A stretch of DNA of 64,000 bases from Anaerolineales bacterium (GCA_020634885.1 JACKAW010000002.1:434001-498000); one strand, 5' to 3'. Positions 1 to 8,451 are shown, numbered from the stretch's first letter. Translations and numbers: made by a program. Notes: generated from the letters alone by a model not told the origin.

Positions 1-177
1 CACATTACTTAATGGCGATGAATTACCCAAACCCGGCGGATTGCCAAAAGGTGAAGGGAATGGGTTGCCGGAAATGCCATTGACATAATGTGGTACGACA
101 TTCGCAAGAATCATCCCGGCAAAAAAATTTACTACGTAGTGATACCATTTTATATTTGATAGTTCTTGTGCTTTCAT
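1..177 (-). CDS. Small membrane protein, 3' end outside window
   Basis: The first 59 codons are present and the gene runs off the left edge. The ATG at 177 follows AGGAGATTG with good spacing. The N-terminus reads MKAQELSNIKWYHYVVNFF, then one hydrophobic helix (about residues 12-28), then a Gly/Pro/Asn/Ser-rich stretch with GISGNPFPSPF. I recognise this WYHY...NGISGNPFPSPF pattern from short uncharacterised membrane proteins in many bacteria; no function is known to me. It lies 68 nt downstream of the Rrf2 regulator on the same strand, so it is probably co-transcribed and may be a target of that regulator (inference). Confidence 0.7.
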   Translation of the reverse strand, partial: MKAQELSNIKWYHYVVNFFAGMILANVVPHYVNGISGNPFPSPFGNPPGLGNSSPLSNV

Positions 178-245
178 TTTTCAATCTCCTTGTTCTGTTT
201 TATAAACTACATACATAATATATATAGTTATTGATAAAAAAAGAA

Positions 246-674
246 TTACTTGTTGAGGCTTGCCATCAAATCGGCAATGGTGGTTTGTGCGAGATTGGTT
301 TTCATGCTTTCTTCCGCTTCGGTGAGAACGGCATACACCGATTGATGGGCGCGGGTGGGCTTTTTGCCTGTGACTCGCAGTTGATGGTCCTGCCGAAACA
401 TGGGCTTGCCTGCTTCGATGGCGTTGAACACATCCAACAGCGTGATCTCTGCGGCGGGCTTTGCCAGTCGCACGCCGCCGCGTGAGCCTTCGCGGGTTTC
501 GATGATGCCTGCGCTGGCAAGGTTGCCTAAAATCTTGACTGCCGACGGGTTGGGGATATTCAATGCGCTGGACAATTCTTTGGTCGGGACAAAGTCAAAA
601 TAATCTTGTGCGACTTTATCTCCAACGAAGAGGACGACGAAGATCGCTTGCGAGAAGGAAAGGGAATAGCTCAT
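246..674 (-). CDS. Rrf2-family transcriptional regulator
   Basis: A 142-residue protein of normal length for the family. The N-terminal winged helix-turn-helix covers about residues 1-85, including KELSSALNIPNPSAVKILG (recognition helix) and the wing GSRGGVRLAKP, which is typical of Rrf2 proteins. It has no cysteine at all, so the [2Fe-2S] ligation of IscR/NsrR/RirA type is impossible and the sensing mode must differ. Downstream and in line is the small membrane protein at 1-177. The promoter region is AT-rich with dyad character, which suggests autoregulation (inference). Confidence 0.88.
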   Translation of the reverse strand: MSYSLSFSQAIFVVLFVGDKVAQDYFDFVPTKELSSALNIPNPSAVKILGNLASAGIIETREGSRGGVRLAKPAAEITLLDVFNAIEAGKPMFRQDHQLRVTGKKPTRAHQSVYAVLTEAEESMKTNLAQTTIADLMASLNK

Positions 675-684
675 AACTTTATAT

Positions 685-713
685 ATTTTATATTTAGTTT
701 ATTTATTTGTCAA
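685..713 (-). promoter_or_regulatory. Sigma-70-type promoter of the Rrf2 gene
   Basis: On the minus strand TTGACA (713-708), a 17-bp spacer, and TAAAAT (690-685) precede the ATG at 674 by 10 nt. There is no Shine-Dalgarno sequence. The expected transcript therefore starts at or within a few bases of the start codon. Confidence 0.7.
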
Positions 714-732
714 GGCTTCTTCGGAGAATGCG

Positions 733-896
733 CATGGCTGTAGCAAAGTCAGAAGATATTTAACACGAATTTCACGAATTTACGAATAGAACGAATATCT
801 CATGAAAAATTCGCGTTATTCGCCCCATTTGTGACATTCGCGTTAAGCCCTTTACATATGCCGTACTGTTTGTCAATTTACTTTGCTACAGCCATG
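733..896. mobile_element. MITE-like palindromic element, copy 1
   Basis: Terminal inverted repeats of 17 bp are perfect: CATGGCTGTAGCAAAGT at 733-749 and its complement at 880-896. The 10-bp flanks are direct repeats with one mismatch: GGAGAATGCG (723-732) and GGAGAATGTG (897-906), as expected of a target-site duplication. The inside is a second imperfect palindrome built of CACGAAT/ATTCGCG units. There is no coding capacity. Related copies lie at 45379-45518 and 59702-59861. It fills most of the gene-free stretch 675-1020. Confidence 0.75.
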
Positions 897-977
897 GGAG
901 AATGTGTTTGCGATTGAAAATGGAATAGACCAGAACAGGTTGAACCATAGGGTTTTTCCAAAATAGCTTTCCCAAAT

Positions 978-1013
978 ACAAGAGACGCGGGTTTTTTGCT
1001 CCGTGTCTCTTGT
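978..1013 (-). terminator. Hairpin after the Lnt-like gene
   Basis: ACAAGAGACGCGG (978-990) pairs with CCGTGTCTCTTGT (1001-1013), a 13-bp stem with one mismatch and a 10-nt loop. It starts 8 nt past the stop of the gene ending at 1021. On the minus strand no strong T-run follows, so termination is only probable. Confidence 0.5.
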
Positions 1014-1020
1014 GTAAATT

Positions 1021-2490
1021 TTATGCCTTGTCTTTTTTTAGTATGGAGATTGCAGCCAGACCAATTGTCGCAGCGACCATAGCCCAGCCGAACCAATCGC
1101 CGAAGCGGGTGTAGAGGGTGCGGTTTTCAACGGTGAAGGTTTCGCCGACCGTCACGCCGCGTTCGTTGAGCTTGCCTTCGGCGGTGATTCTGCCGTAGGG
1201 GTCGATCACCAGCGAAAGCCCGTTGACGGTCCCCAGACCAAAGGTGACGTGGTTTTCCACGGCGCGGAAGACGGCGTCAGCGGCGTGGAAGGGCGGGAAG
1301 GTGCGTGTGCCGTTGAAGTCGTTATCCATTGGCAGGAGGATGATCTGTGCGCCCGAACGCGCCAACTCGCGGATGATCCACAGGCGGTGGACATCCCAAC
1401 AGACGGAGATACCGACATTGCCATAGGGTGTGGAGGTAGAGAAGAATTGGGGCGGTCCTGCTACGATACCCGCGTCTGCTTCGCCGGAGGTGATGTTGAT
1501 CTTGGCGCGGCGGGCAGTTTCTTCGCCTTCGGGTGAGACGAGCAGGGCGGTATCATGCAAACCGGTGGGGGCGTTCCACAGAACGTCAACGGCAATATAG
1601 GCGTTGGTTTCCTGTGCCAGTGATCCCAATTGATTTATGAATTGCGAGTCGTTAGCATCGGTGAATTCGTTTTCGGGGAAGACGATGAATGCGGGTTCTT
1701 CTGAGGCAATCGAACGGGCGAGCGCGGCGTCGGTGTCGAAGATGGCTTGCGAGACTTCGGGCGAGGTGACGCGTGTGCCTGCAAATTCTCCCTGTGCGAG
1801 AACGAGCGGGTCTTGATTGACCATGTCGGTCAGTACGGCGATTTTGAATCCGTTTTCAGCGGAGCGAATGCTGAGGGCACCCGCACCAACTATCAGCGCA
1901 GAAAGAAGCGCGGCGATGGCGGCAGACTTGGGAAAGGCTTGCGGGGAAGAGTCTGCTTGGCGCAGGTGAAGGATGATGGCGGCAATCGCCGTATTCACCA
2001 GCATGATGAGAAAGCTCAAGCCGAAGACGCCGGTGACGCTGAGAATTTGCAGCGCGGCGGGAAATCTCCATGCGCTGTCGGCGAGAAGGACGAACCACCA
2101 ATCTTCGATGACGGGGGTGATGTATTTGACGAATTCGATCGCTGACCATGCAACCGGTAATGCCAGTAGTTTGAGCGAAGCAGGCAGGCGCGAGTAGAGC
2201 CAGACTCCAAGGTGGAGCACGCCTGCGTAGTATGTGCCAACGGCGAAGATCAGGAAGTAGCCAAGTGCGGGTGGGAAAATATTTGGATACCAGTTGTGAA
2301 CGCCAATGGAGAAGACGATGCCGAAAGGAAGGGCAAGCGGGTAGATGTGTTTCGGTTCGGCGGTGAGCAGGACAATGAGCAAAGGCACGAGCGCAACCCA
2401 GCCGATGAAGGGCACGTCGAAGCCGGGCATGGAGGCGGTGAGTAAGATGCCAGAGAGTGCGGAGAGGGTAAATTTCAGCCAGAGTTTCAT
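1021..2490 (-). CDS. Apolipoprotein N-acyltransferase-like protein (nitrilase fold)
   Basis: 489 residues. The N-terminal half has about six membrane helices (to about residue 205); the C-terminal part is a carbon-nitrogen hydrolase domain, followed by a last membrane helix before IL-KKDKA. The nitrilase Glu-Lys-Cys triad is visible as FPENEF, AKINI and SVCWD (Cys near 364). This is the Lnt architecture, in which a phospholipid acyl chain is moved to the N-terminal Cys of diacylated lipoproteins. I take the ATG at 2490 because GAGG lies 8 nt before it; a TTG twelve bases upstream has no such site. It is the last gene of the PadR-headed operon, 13 nt after the CrtI-like gene. Identity is below certainty because distant Lnt-like proteins can use other acceptors. 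Confidence 0.8.
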   Translation of the reverse strand: MKLWLKFTLSALSGILLTASMPGFDVPFIGWVALVPLLIVLLTAEPKHIYPLALPFGIVFSIGVHNWYPNIFPPALGYFLIFAVGTYYAGVLHLGVWLYSRLPASLKLLALPVAWSAIEFVKYITPVIEDWWFVLLADSAWRFPAALQILSVTGVFGLSFLIMLVNTAIAAIILHLRQADSSPQAFPKSAAIAALLSALIVGAGALSIRSAENGFKIAVLTDMVNQDPLVLAQGEFAGTRVTSPEVSQAIFDTDAALARSIASEEPAFIVFPENEFTDANDSQFINQLGSLAQETNAYIAVDVLWNAPTGLHDTALLVSPEGEETARRAKINITSGEADAGIVAGPPQFFSTSTPYGNVGISVCWDVHRLWIIRELARSGAQIILLPMDNDFNGTRTFPPFHAADAVFRAVENHVTFGLGTVNGLSLVIDPYGRITAEGKLNERGVTVGETFTVENRTLYTRFGDWFGWAMVAATIGLAAISILKKDKA

Positions 2491-2503
2491 GCGAGACCTC
2501 AAC

Positions 2504-4636
2504 TTATTTTATGCCAGCCAACAATTGCATTGCTTGTGAAATCAGGTCGCGGTTTTGATGCGTTCCGATGATATTCCCGCCCGTATTCAGTACCGCTACC
2601 CCCGCTGTTTTGTTGGTATCTTTCAAGCCAAAGGCTTTGGTTGCACTGCCGTCCCAATCGGGCAGGATAAAAACATAGTCTTCAGCTTTTATTCCATTGG
2701 CGAGAGAGGCGGCGGCTTTGCCATAACTTTCTTTCATGGCTTTTTCGGCAAATCCACGAAAGAGTTTGGGGACGGAGTGTAAATCCACTATGTTGGCGAT
2801 GAAGAGCGAGTCGCAGCTTTTGTAGTTATCCTGGGCGCGGAGTGAGGCATTGACAGCGGCGGCGGCTTCGGCGGTTTCCTGGGTGTGGAATAAAAGCACG
2901 GCGGGTTTGCCGAGGGTGTTTAGGTTTAATTCGCGGTTCGAGCCGACGGCTTTCAGGGTGGGTAACTGGATATTGGTAATTGGTAATTGGGGATTGGGTG
3001 ACTGCTTACTGTTCTCTGATAACTGTTCACTGATAACTGGCAACTGTTCACTACTCACTGATGACTGTTCACTCGGCGCTGTTGTCAGAATTACTTCTGT
3101 GTTGTCCAAATATCCAACCACCATGCGCGAGACTTCCCGTCCCGACATCAAGGCTGCGCTCATGCCTCCTGCAAAAGTCCACGCGCCAGAAAGGAAAAGA
3201 TTCTTGATCGGTGTTTTGGCTTGCAAACGGTTGAAGTACATATTGTCCACGCTTTGCTCGGAGCCGTAGATCGCGCCGCCCGTATTGCGGCTGTAACGCC
3301 AGTTGGTGATGGGCGTGCCGACTTCCATGTATTTGATGTGCTTGCGCAGGTTGGGAATCAATTTCTCTACGCGGGTGATCAATGCGTCTGCTGCCGCATT
3401 TTTGATCTCGTTATACTGCGGGTTGTCGCTGTAATTTTCAAGGTTGCCGCCCGTGCCCCATTGGTTATCTGAATTCCAATCGGCAAGCGAAAGGATGTTA
3501 AGAATCGATCCGCCTTCGGGCGCGCAGCCTGGGTCTGTGAGATCATAGTAGGTCAACCCAATGCCCGTTTTTTCAAAATCACCTTTTATGCTGGCTTCAA
3601 AATCTTCGCTAATGTTATAGCCATCAGACCAGAAGACTTCGTGATGATTCCAGCCTTCTTTTCGCAGGTCACAATCCAAACCCAGATAGATCACCAGATT
3701 TGAAATGGACGGTTTTGCCTCTTCGATCTTTTGAGCATAGTCAACGGGCAGATGTTCGCGCCCGATGAATTTTAAGAAGGTGTCTGGCGCGTTGGCATTG
3801 CTGATGATCACATCCGCTTCGACTCGCAATCCTTTTTCGGTTTCCACCGCTGCGGCGCGTCCATCTTTGACCTCGATCCTGTTCACGGTTTGCCGATAGC
3901 GAATCTCACCCCCATGCTGTTTGAGCGTGGATTCAATTGCGCGGCTGATCGCTATGCTTCCGCCCTGTGGAAAATATGCGCCAGAGAAATGATAACTACC
4001 CCACGGAAAAATAAACGCGGCAGCGTTCAACTTTTCAGGCGGCAGACCGTAGTAACCCCAGAGCGTGCTAAAGACGGCTTTCAACTCCGCGTCTTGAATG
4101 AACTGGTTCATGTACTCATCCCAACTCATAGACATGGCAGCCAGCATTTTCGGATATTCCACAGGCATTTCTTCCATCGGCGGACGAATGCCCGCTTCAC
4201 CTTCTGCGCCAAAACGCCGCACCTGCCAAAAGGTTTCCAGCAAGTCTGCGATCAGGGCATGAATCCCTTTGCGCTCATGCGGAAAATTCTTCACCAACTC
4301 GGCTTCATATTCCACAATATCGGCATGGGCGTTAATTTCGTGCTTGGGTAATTTGGCAGTGTAAAACGGATCCATGCGTTTGAATGGGACCGCGTCCAGT
4401 ACGCCCAATTCCTTCAAGGCAGGGTACGCCCAACCACCTGGCGCCGCGCCATCAAGCGCGTGCAGCGCCACTTCAAAGCGATATTTTCCGCGCCGAAACT
4501 CGTGAGCATATCCACCAGGAACGGCATGATGCTCCAGCACCAAAACTTTTTTCCCTGCCTTGGCAAGATAGGCAGCGGACGATAATCCGCCCAGACCTGC
4601 GCCAATGACAACCACATCAAACTTTTCTGTGCTCAT
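2504..4636 (-). CDS. CrtI/RetSat-like FAD oxidoreductase with C-terminal redoxin-like extension
   Basis: 710 residues, about 200 longer than typical phytoene desaturase or retinol saturase relatives. The N-terminal dinucleotide fold is VVIGAGLGGLSSAAYLAKAG, with the FAD-ribose region VLEHHAVPGGYAHEF. The C-terminal FAD motif is NLFLSGAWTFAGGMSAAL (about residues 480-497). A low-complexity linker (about 520-560) follows, rich in SEQLP/ISEQ and encoded by a short dispersed DNA repeat. After it is a ~140-residue alpha/beta domain (KPAVLLFHTQE ... VFILPDWDGSATKAF) that resembles a thioredoxin or peroxiredoxin fold without a CxxC. The substrate is unknown; the family acts on polyenes or isoprenoids. 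It sits between DUF2269 and the Lnt-like gene in the PadR operon. Confidence 0.75.
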   Translation of the reverse strand: MSTEKFDVVVIGAGLGGLSSAAYLAKAGKKVLVLEHHAVPGGYAHEFRRGKYRFEVALHALDGAAPGGWAYPALKELGVLDAVPFKRMDPFYTAKLPKHEINAHADIVEYEAELVKNFPHERKGIHALIADLLETFWQVRRFGAEGEAGIRPPMEEMPVEYPKMLAAMSMSWDEYMNQFIQDAELKAVFSTLWGYYGLPPEKLNAAAFIFPWGSYHFSGAYFPQGGSIAISRAIESTLKQHGGEIRYRQTVNRIEVKDGRAAAVETEKGLRVEADVIISNANAPDTFLKFIGREHLPVDYAQKIEEAKPSISNLVIYLGLDCDLRKEGWNHHEVFWSDGYNISEDFEASIKGDFEKTGIGLTYYDLTDPGCAPEGGSILNILSLADWNSDNQWGTGGNLENYSDNPQYNEIKNAAADALITRVEKLIPNLRKHIKYMEVGTPITNWRYSRNTGGAIYGSEQSVDNMYFNRLQAKTPIKNLFLSGAWTFAGGMSAALMSGREVSRMVVGYLDNTEVILTTAPSEQSSVSSEQLPVISEQLSENSKQSPNPQLPITNIQLPTLKAVGSNRELNLNTLGKPAVLLFHTQETAEAAAAVNASLRAQDNYKSCDSLFIANIVDLHSVPKLFRGFAEKAMKESYGKAAASLANGIKAEDYVFILPDWDGSATKAFGLKDTNKTAGVAVLNTGGNIIGTHQNRDLISQAMQLLAGIK
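2958..3074. repeat. Short dispersed repeat tract inside a coding region
   Basis: A degenerate tract of TTACTG, TGATAACTG and TTCACTGATAACTG units is followed by GGTAATTGG units. Tracts of this kind are usually intergenic. Here it is read in frame as the Ser/Glu/Gln-rich linker between the FAD enzyme and its C-terminal domain. Confidence 0.75.
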
Positions 4637-4651
4637 GACCTTTTCCTTTTG

Positions 4652-5110
4652 TTACCACAACTGCGGTTTGGCAACCATCAAGTAAGTGATCCCAATGGTG
4701 ATGATGACAATCACCGTTCCCAAAATAATTCCATTGCGTGAAACACGCTGATAGTCGGCATCGTCCGCACCTTTGGTTTCGGCGAGTTGCTGCTGCTTCT
4801 TGAGCATGGGCGCGTACACAAAGAGTCCCAGCACGGAAATCGTTGCATAGAGAATTAATGCCACCGTCATCCACGGCGTGGAGTAGTGGATCTGCCCGCC
4901 CGCGCGCATCATGATCTCGCCTGTGATGTATGCCAGAATGTATGCTGGGTTGGCGATCCAATTATCGAGCAGGCGGATGGTCTTGAGCGTGTAGACCAGC
5001 GTCTCGCGGCTCTTTGGCACGGTCATAAACCACGGAAAGTAGGTCAGGTTCGCGCCAAGTGATACGATGGCACTGAGAATGTGAATCCATTTGGCGATTG
5101 TGTAAAGCAT
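4652..5110 (-). CDS. DUF2269-family membrane protein
   Basis: 152 residues with four predicted membrane helices (about 5-25, 50-70, 82-102, 128-148). The N-terminus LYTIAKWIHILSAIVSLGA matches the DUF2269 pattern, in which a membrane His (WIHI) recurs. ATG at 5110 follows GAGG. The function is unknown. It lies 15 nt before the CrtI-like gene, so translation of the two is likely linked, and it may serve as a membrane partner for that enzyme (inference). Confidence 0.75.
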   Translation of the reverse strand: MLYTIAKWIHILSAIVSLGANLTYFPWFMTVPKSRETLVYTLKTIRLLDNWIANPAYILAYITGEIMMRAGGQIHYSTPWMTVALILYATISVLGLFVYAPMLKKQQQLAETKGADDADYQRVSRNGIILGTVIVIITIGITYLMVAKPQLW

Positions 5111-5251
5111 GATGTTAACCTCTTATTCTTTTGTTTTGAACCATTCGCTCATGGGGATATGGTCAGCCCCAAAAAATTTTCGTTGCCGCTGAAGCCAGCC
5201 GCACTAGGTACGAGAATTTTTGTGCAATGATTGATTTTTCTTTTTTATAGG

Positions 5252-5869
5252 TTAGAAGAATTTTGGAAACAGTAATCCTGATTTTCGTTTATATTCGGCG
5301 AACTGCGCATGACGCGATAACGATTTATCTTTCGCAAGCATATTGCGGATGAAGAAGCCAAAGACCCAGCCGCTGAGGATTAAGAATGGCAGCCAATGCA
5401 AGGACATGGCCGCATATGCTGAATAAATCATGATTTCGCCGAGATAGTTTGGGTTGCGGGTATATTTGAACAAGCCTTCTTCGATCAAGCCCTTTTTATT
5501 TTGCAGGGTGTAAAACTTCTGCGCGTCGCTGACGTAGTGCAGGAAAATGCCGAAGATGTACACCACAAGCACGAGGGCGAGCAGAGGCGGGGTCAAGGTG
5601 ACGTGACGGCTGATGAGCAGGTACGGGGCGATGTAATATCCAGCCAGTGGAAGAAAAACGAAGATGATCGCAATCGCCACGGGCTGCTTTTCGTCGAAGC
5701 GTTTATCGGGGTAGAGCGAATCTTTGATGAGCCACAGGATGCTGTAACTGCCGTGAATTGCCAAATAGATGAATGCTTCAGTTGACCAGTTATTGAAAAA
5801 CCACATCAGTCCCAGCACAACCGGGGTGACCAAGGCTTTGTGAATGTTGATTGCAGTTCCGACTTTCAT
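5252..5869 (-). CDS. DUF1295 / isoprenylcysteine methyltransferase-like membrane protein
   Basis: 205 residues with five to six hydrophobic segments. The motif LFKYTRNPNYLGEIMIYSAY (about 134-153) and the final AEYKRKSG are the hallmark of the DUF1295, steroid 5-alpha-reductase C-terminal and ICMT superfamily, which binds SAM or NADPH at this site. The substrate is probably a lipid or isoprenoid. It is second in the PadR operon. An AGGAG-like site precedes the ATG at 5869. I cannot tell methyltransferase from reductase by sequence alone. Confidence 0.75.
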   Translation of the reverse strand: MKVGTAINIHKALVTPVVLGLMWFFNNWSTEAFIYLAIHGSYSILWLIKDSLYPDKRFDEKQPVAIAIIFVFLPLAGYYIAPYLLISRHVTLTPPLLALVLVVYIFGIFLHYVSDAQKFYTLQNKKGLIEEGLFKYTRNPNYLGEIMIYSAYAAMSLHWLPFLILSGWVFGFFIRNMLAKDKSLSRHAQFAEYKRKSGLLFPKFF

Positions 5870-5960
5870 GTTTATCTCCTTTTTCGCGCATGGGGCGCAT
5901 TGAATAAGCCTGCCCTGATTGGGGCAGTTTTGTGATTTACGTTTTTCCTGTTTGAGATTT

Positions 5961-5987
5961 GTAGGTCACGCTTTAAGCGCGACCTAC
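5961..5987. repeat. GTAGG-type palindrome at the PadR stop codon
   Basis: GTAGGTCACGCTTTAAGCGCGACCTAC-type hairpin with arms GTAGGTC(A)CGCTT / AAGCGCGACCTAC. It supplies the stop codon of the PadR gene (5984-5986). It belongs to the group of GTAGG...CCTAC palindromes at 13926, 18829, 37675, 39042 and 55584. Confidence 0.65.
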
Positions 5988-6553
5988 TTGGTAGGGGGCA
6001 TCAGCGGGGGCAGGTTGTGGATGGTCTTCAACATCTTCTCGTGCCATGCCAGCTCAAACTCGTAATAATCAATCCCATAATCGAGTGTGATCTGCCAGAG
6101 TTGGCGGGCGCGTTCCAAGCCGATGCGCTTTGCGTTTTCATCAATCGCAGCCTGCGCCACATTTTTCAAAATATGCAGGTGTTCTTCAATCTCCTTCATA
6201 CGGGATTCGAACAACGCCGCAATCTCTTCATTGCTGCTGAAATGCGAAAAGAAGATTTGGATGAGACTCGCCTCACGGACAGGATCAAGCGGAAGGGGAG
6301 TGACCAGCCAACGGCGCAGTTCGATTCGTCCTTCATCCGTGATCTGATACTCTTTTCTGTTGGGTTTTCCTTCCTGTGGGATGACCTGCGCCTCCGCCCA
6401 GCCCTTTTTCTCCAACCCTTCCAACGCCTTGTAAATATGGCTCTGGGTGGCAGACCAGAAATGCTTTACCGACACATCAAAATATTTCTTCAGGTCGTAG
6501 CCGGTCATGGGCTGGTATTCAATGAAAGCAAGGATTGCATGTTCGAGGGGCAT
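5984..6553 (-). CDS. PadR-family transcriptional regulator
   Basis: 189 residues from the second of two tandem ATGs; AAAGGAG lies 4 nt before it but only 1 nt before the first. The winged helix at about 3-85 includes LEHAILAFIEYQPMTGYDL, SHIYKALEGLEKKGW and the wing NRKEYQITDEG. The C-terminal helical half with RMKEIEEHLHILK matches the dimerisation domain of PadR subfamily 2. PadR proteins usually repress a neighbouring operon in response to a small molecule. Here the candidates are the four genes downstream. An AT-rich dyad, ACTATATAGATATATTA, lies just upstream (about 6574-6590) and may be its operator. Confidence 0.88.
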   Translation of the reverse strand: MPLEHAILAFIEYQPMTGYDLKKYFDVSVKHFWSATQSHIYKALEGLEKKGWAEAQVIPQEGKPNRKEYQITDEGRIELRRWLVTPLPLDPVREASLIQIFFSHFSSNEEIAALFESRMKEIEEHLHILKNVAQAAIDENAKRIGLERARQLWQITLDYGIDYYEFELAWHEKMLKTIHNLPPLMPPTK

Positions 6554-6676
6554 CATACTCCTTTGTGTTTATGTTACTATATAGATATATTATCAAGTAG
6601 GGTTATTTTTGTCAAGAGTTTAAGATATCCTGTTTTTCGAGGACATCCAACTAAGTACTTTGATAACCCCTAAAAA

Positions 6677-6705
6677 TTGAAATCATCGTACAATCAAGTT
6701 ATATA
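6677..6705 (+). promoter_or_regulatory. glpD promoter
   Basis: TTGAAA (6677-6682), a 17-bp spacer and TATATA (6700-6705) lie 18 nt before the glpD ATG. The region is shared with the divergent PadR promoter. Confidence 0.6.
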
Positions 6706-6723
6706 TTTCAAAGGGTTATTAAG

Positions 6724-8415
6724 ATGAATCGTTCTGAGATTATTTCACAGCTAAAAAAGAATCCACAAGTCTCTGTGCTCATTGTGGGTGCAGGGATCAA
6801 CGGAATTGGTACCTTTCGCGATCTGGCATTGAATGGCGTGGACGTTCTGCTTATCGACAGGGGAGATTTCTGTTCGGGTGCAAGCGCGGCATCTTCGCAC
6901 ATGGCACATGGTGGCATCCGCTATCTTGAGAACGGCGAGTTTCGGCTGGTGCGTGAGGCGGTGAAAGAACGCAACCTCATGATCCAAAATGCGCCGCACA
7001 TTGTGCATCCGCTGCCGACGACCATTCCTATTTTTAAACGCCTATCTGGAATTTTGAATGCGCCGCTAAAATTCCTGGGCTGGCTCGATAAACCTTCTGA
7101 ACGCGGCTCACTTATCATCAAAATGGGATTGATGATGTACGATGCCTACACCGGCAGTCAGCGCACGGTGCCGCGCCATGTTTTCTATTCGCGGACAGAA
7201 TCCCTCAGCCGATGGCGCGAGCTAAACCCCGAAATTGTAAATACGGCAACCTATTATGACGGTTTGATCTCCAATCCCGAACGCCTTGCCTTGGAACAAG
7301 TGCTGGATGCCGAAGCCGAAAACCCTGGCGCCCGCGCATTAAATTATGTCAGCATGGTAAGCGGATCGGGTAAACAAGTTCTTCTTCGAGATGAGTTGAC
7401 CGATGAAACGGTGGAGGTTTACCCCAAACTGGTGATCAATGCTGCCGGTCCGTGGATCGATTTTGCCAATCACAGCCTGGGCATGACCACAAAATATATT
7501 GGCGGCACAAAAGGCTCGCATTTGGTTCTCAACCACCCCGAATTGCGCGCTGCCATCGGTGGCAATGAATTCTTCTTTGAAAATAAAGATGGGCGCATTG
7601 TCCTCATCTTTCCGCTTTACGACCAAGTGTTGGTGGGCACATCTGATATCAAGATAGACCACCCCGATGATGCCCGTTGCACAGAAGAAGAGATCGACTA
7701 CTTCCTCGAAATGACAGCACGGGTCTTCCCCAAGATCAAGATCACCCGCGAACATATTGTCTTTGCCTTCTCTGGCGTGCGTCCGCTGGCAAACAGCCTG
7801 GCAAAGACCACCGGTCAATATAGCCGCGATCATCACATCGAAGTGCTCAACGGTGATTGGACGGGATTGCTCTACCCCGTCTACTCACTGGTGGGAGGTA
7901 AGTGGACGTCTTTCCGTGCATTTTCTGAAGAGGTGACCGATAAAGCACTTAGCTTTTTAGGTGTAGAGCGCCGCAAAGCCACACACGAACTTCCCATTGG
8001 CGGTGGACGCAATTACCCAACCACCACCGAAGAACGTACAAAGTACCTGGCAGGTTTGGCAGCATGGACGGGACTCTCCAACGAACGCCTGCTGGAACTC
8101 TTTAAGCGTTACGGTACACGTGTTGAACTTATTGCCGACTTTATGAAAAATACTGAAGATACAGACCTGACGTCTCTCAAAGGCTATTCCAAACAAGAGA
8201 TCCTTTTCCTTGCCCAGCAGGAAAAAGTGGAACACCTCGACGATCTCTTTTTACGCCGCTCCATGCTTGCCATGCTCGGACTGCTCAACCACGAAGCCGT
8301 GATCGAAATTGCAGAACTCCTAGCCGGCGCATTGGGATGGAGCCTGCAAAAGAAAAATGCCGAGGTGGAGCGAACGCTTCGGATTTTGGCAGACAGGCAC
8401 CGGGTCCGGTTGTGA
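6724..8415 (+). CDS. glpD: Aerobic glycerol-3-phosphate dehydrogenase
   Basis: 563 residues, close to the usual size. It oxidises sn-glycerol 3-phosphate to dihydroxyacetone phosphate with FAD and passes electrons to the quinone pool at the membrane. The FAD fold is VLIVGAGINGIGTFRDLAL, followed by LIDRGDFCSGASAASSHMAHGG and RYLENGEFRLVREAV, both diagnostic of GlpD. The C-terminal domain GERT...TKYL...RYGTRVELI is the DAO-C cap. No glpK or glpF is adjacent, so glycerol phosphate may come from lipid turnover. It diverges from the PadR operon. Confidence 0.92.
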   Translation: MNRSEIISQLKKNPQVSVLIVGAGINGIGTFRDLALNGVDVLLIDRGDFCSGASAASSHMAHGGIRYLENGEFRLVREAVKERNLMIQNAPHIVHPLPTTIPIFKRLSGILNAPLKFLGWLDKPSERGSLIIKMGLMMYDAYTGSQRTVPRHVFYSRTESLSRWRELNPEIVNTATYYDGLISNPERLALEQVLDAEAENPGARALNYVSMVSGSGKQVLLRDELTDETVEVYPKLVINAAGPWIDFANHSLGMTTKYIGGTKGSHLVLNHPELRAAIGGNEFFFENKDGRIVLIFPLYDQVLVGTSDIKIDHPDDARCTEEEIDYFLEMTARVFPKIKITREHIVFAFSGVRPLANSLAKTTGQYSRDHHIEVLNGDWTGLLYPVYSLVGGKWTSFRAFSEEVTDKALSFLGVERRKATHELPIGGGRNYPTTTEERTKYLAGLAAWTGLSNERLLELFKRYGTRVELIADFMKNTEDTDLTSLKGYSKQEILFLAQQEKVEHLDDLFLRRSMLAMLGLLNHEAVIEIAELLAGALGWSLQKKNAEVERTLRILADRHRVRL

Positions 8416-8438
8416 GGCGGGGGAATTTACCCGCATGG

Positions 8439-8444
8439 TAAAAT
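8439..8444 (+). promoter_or_regulatory. -10 box of a leaderless-type promoter (GT2 gene)
   Basis: GG-TAAAAT lies 7 nt before the ATG at 8452 and there is no ribosome binding site. Confidence 0.55.
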
Positions 8445-8451
8445 CCTGCCG

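Noticed and set aside
1747..2145. Long open frame opposite the Lnt-like gene
   Set aside because: No ribosome site, low-complexity charged translation, and a well-supported gene on the other strand.
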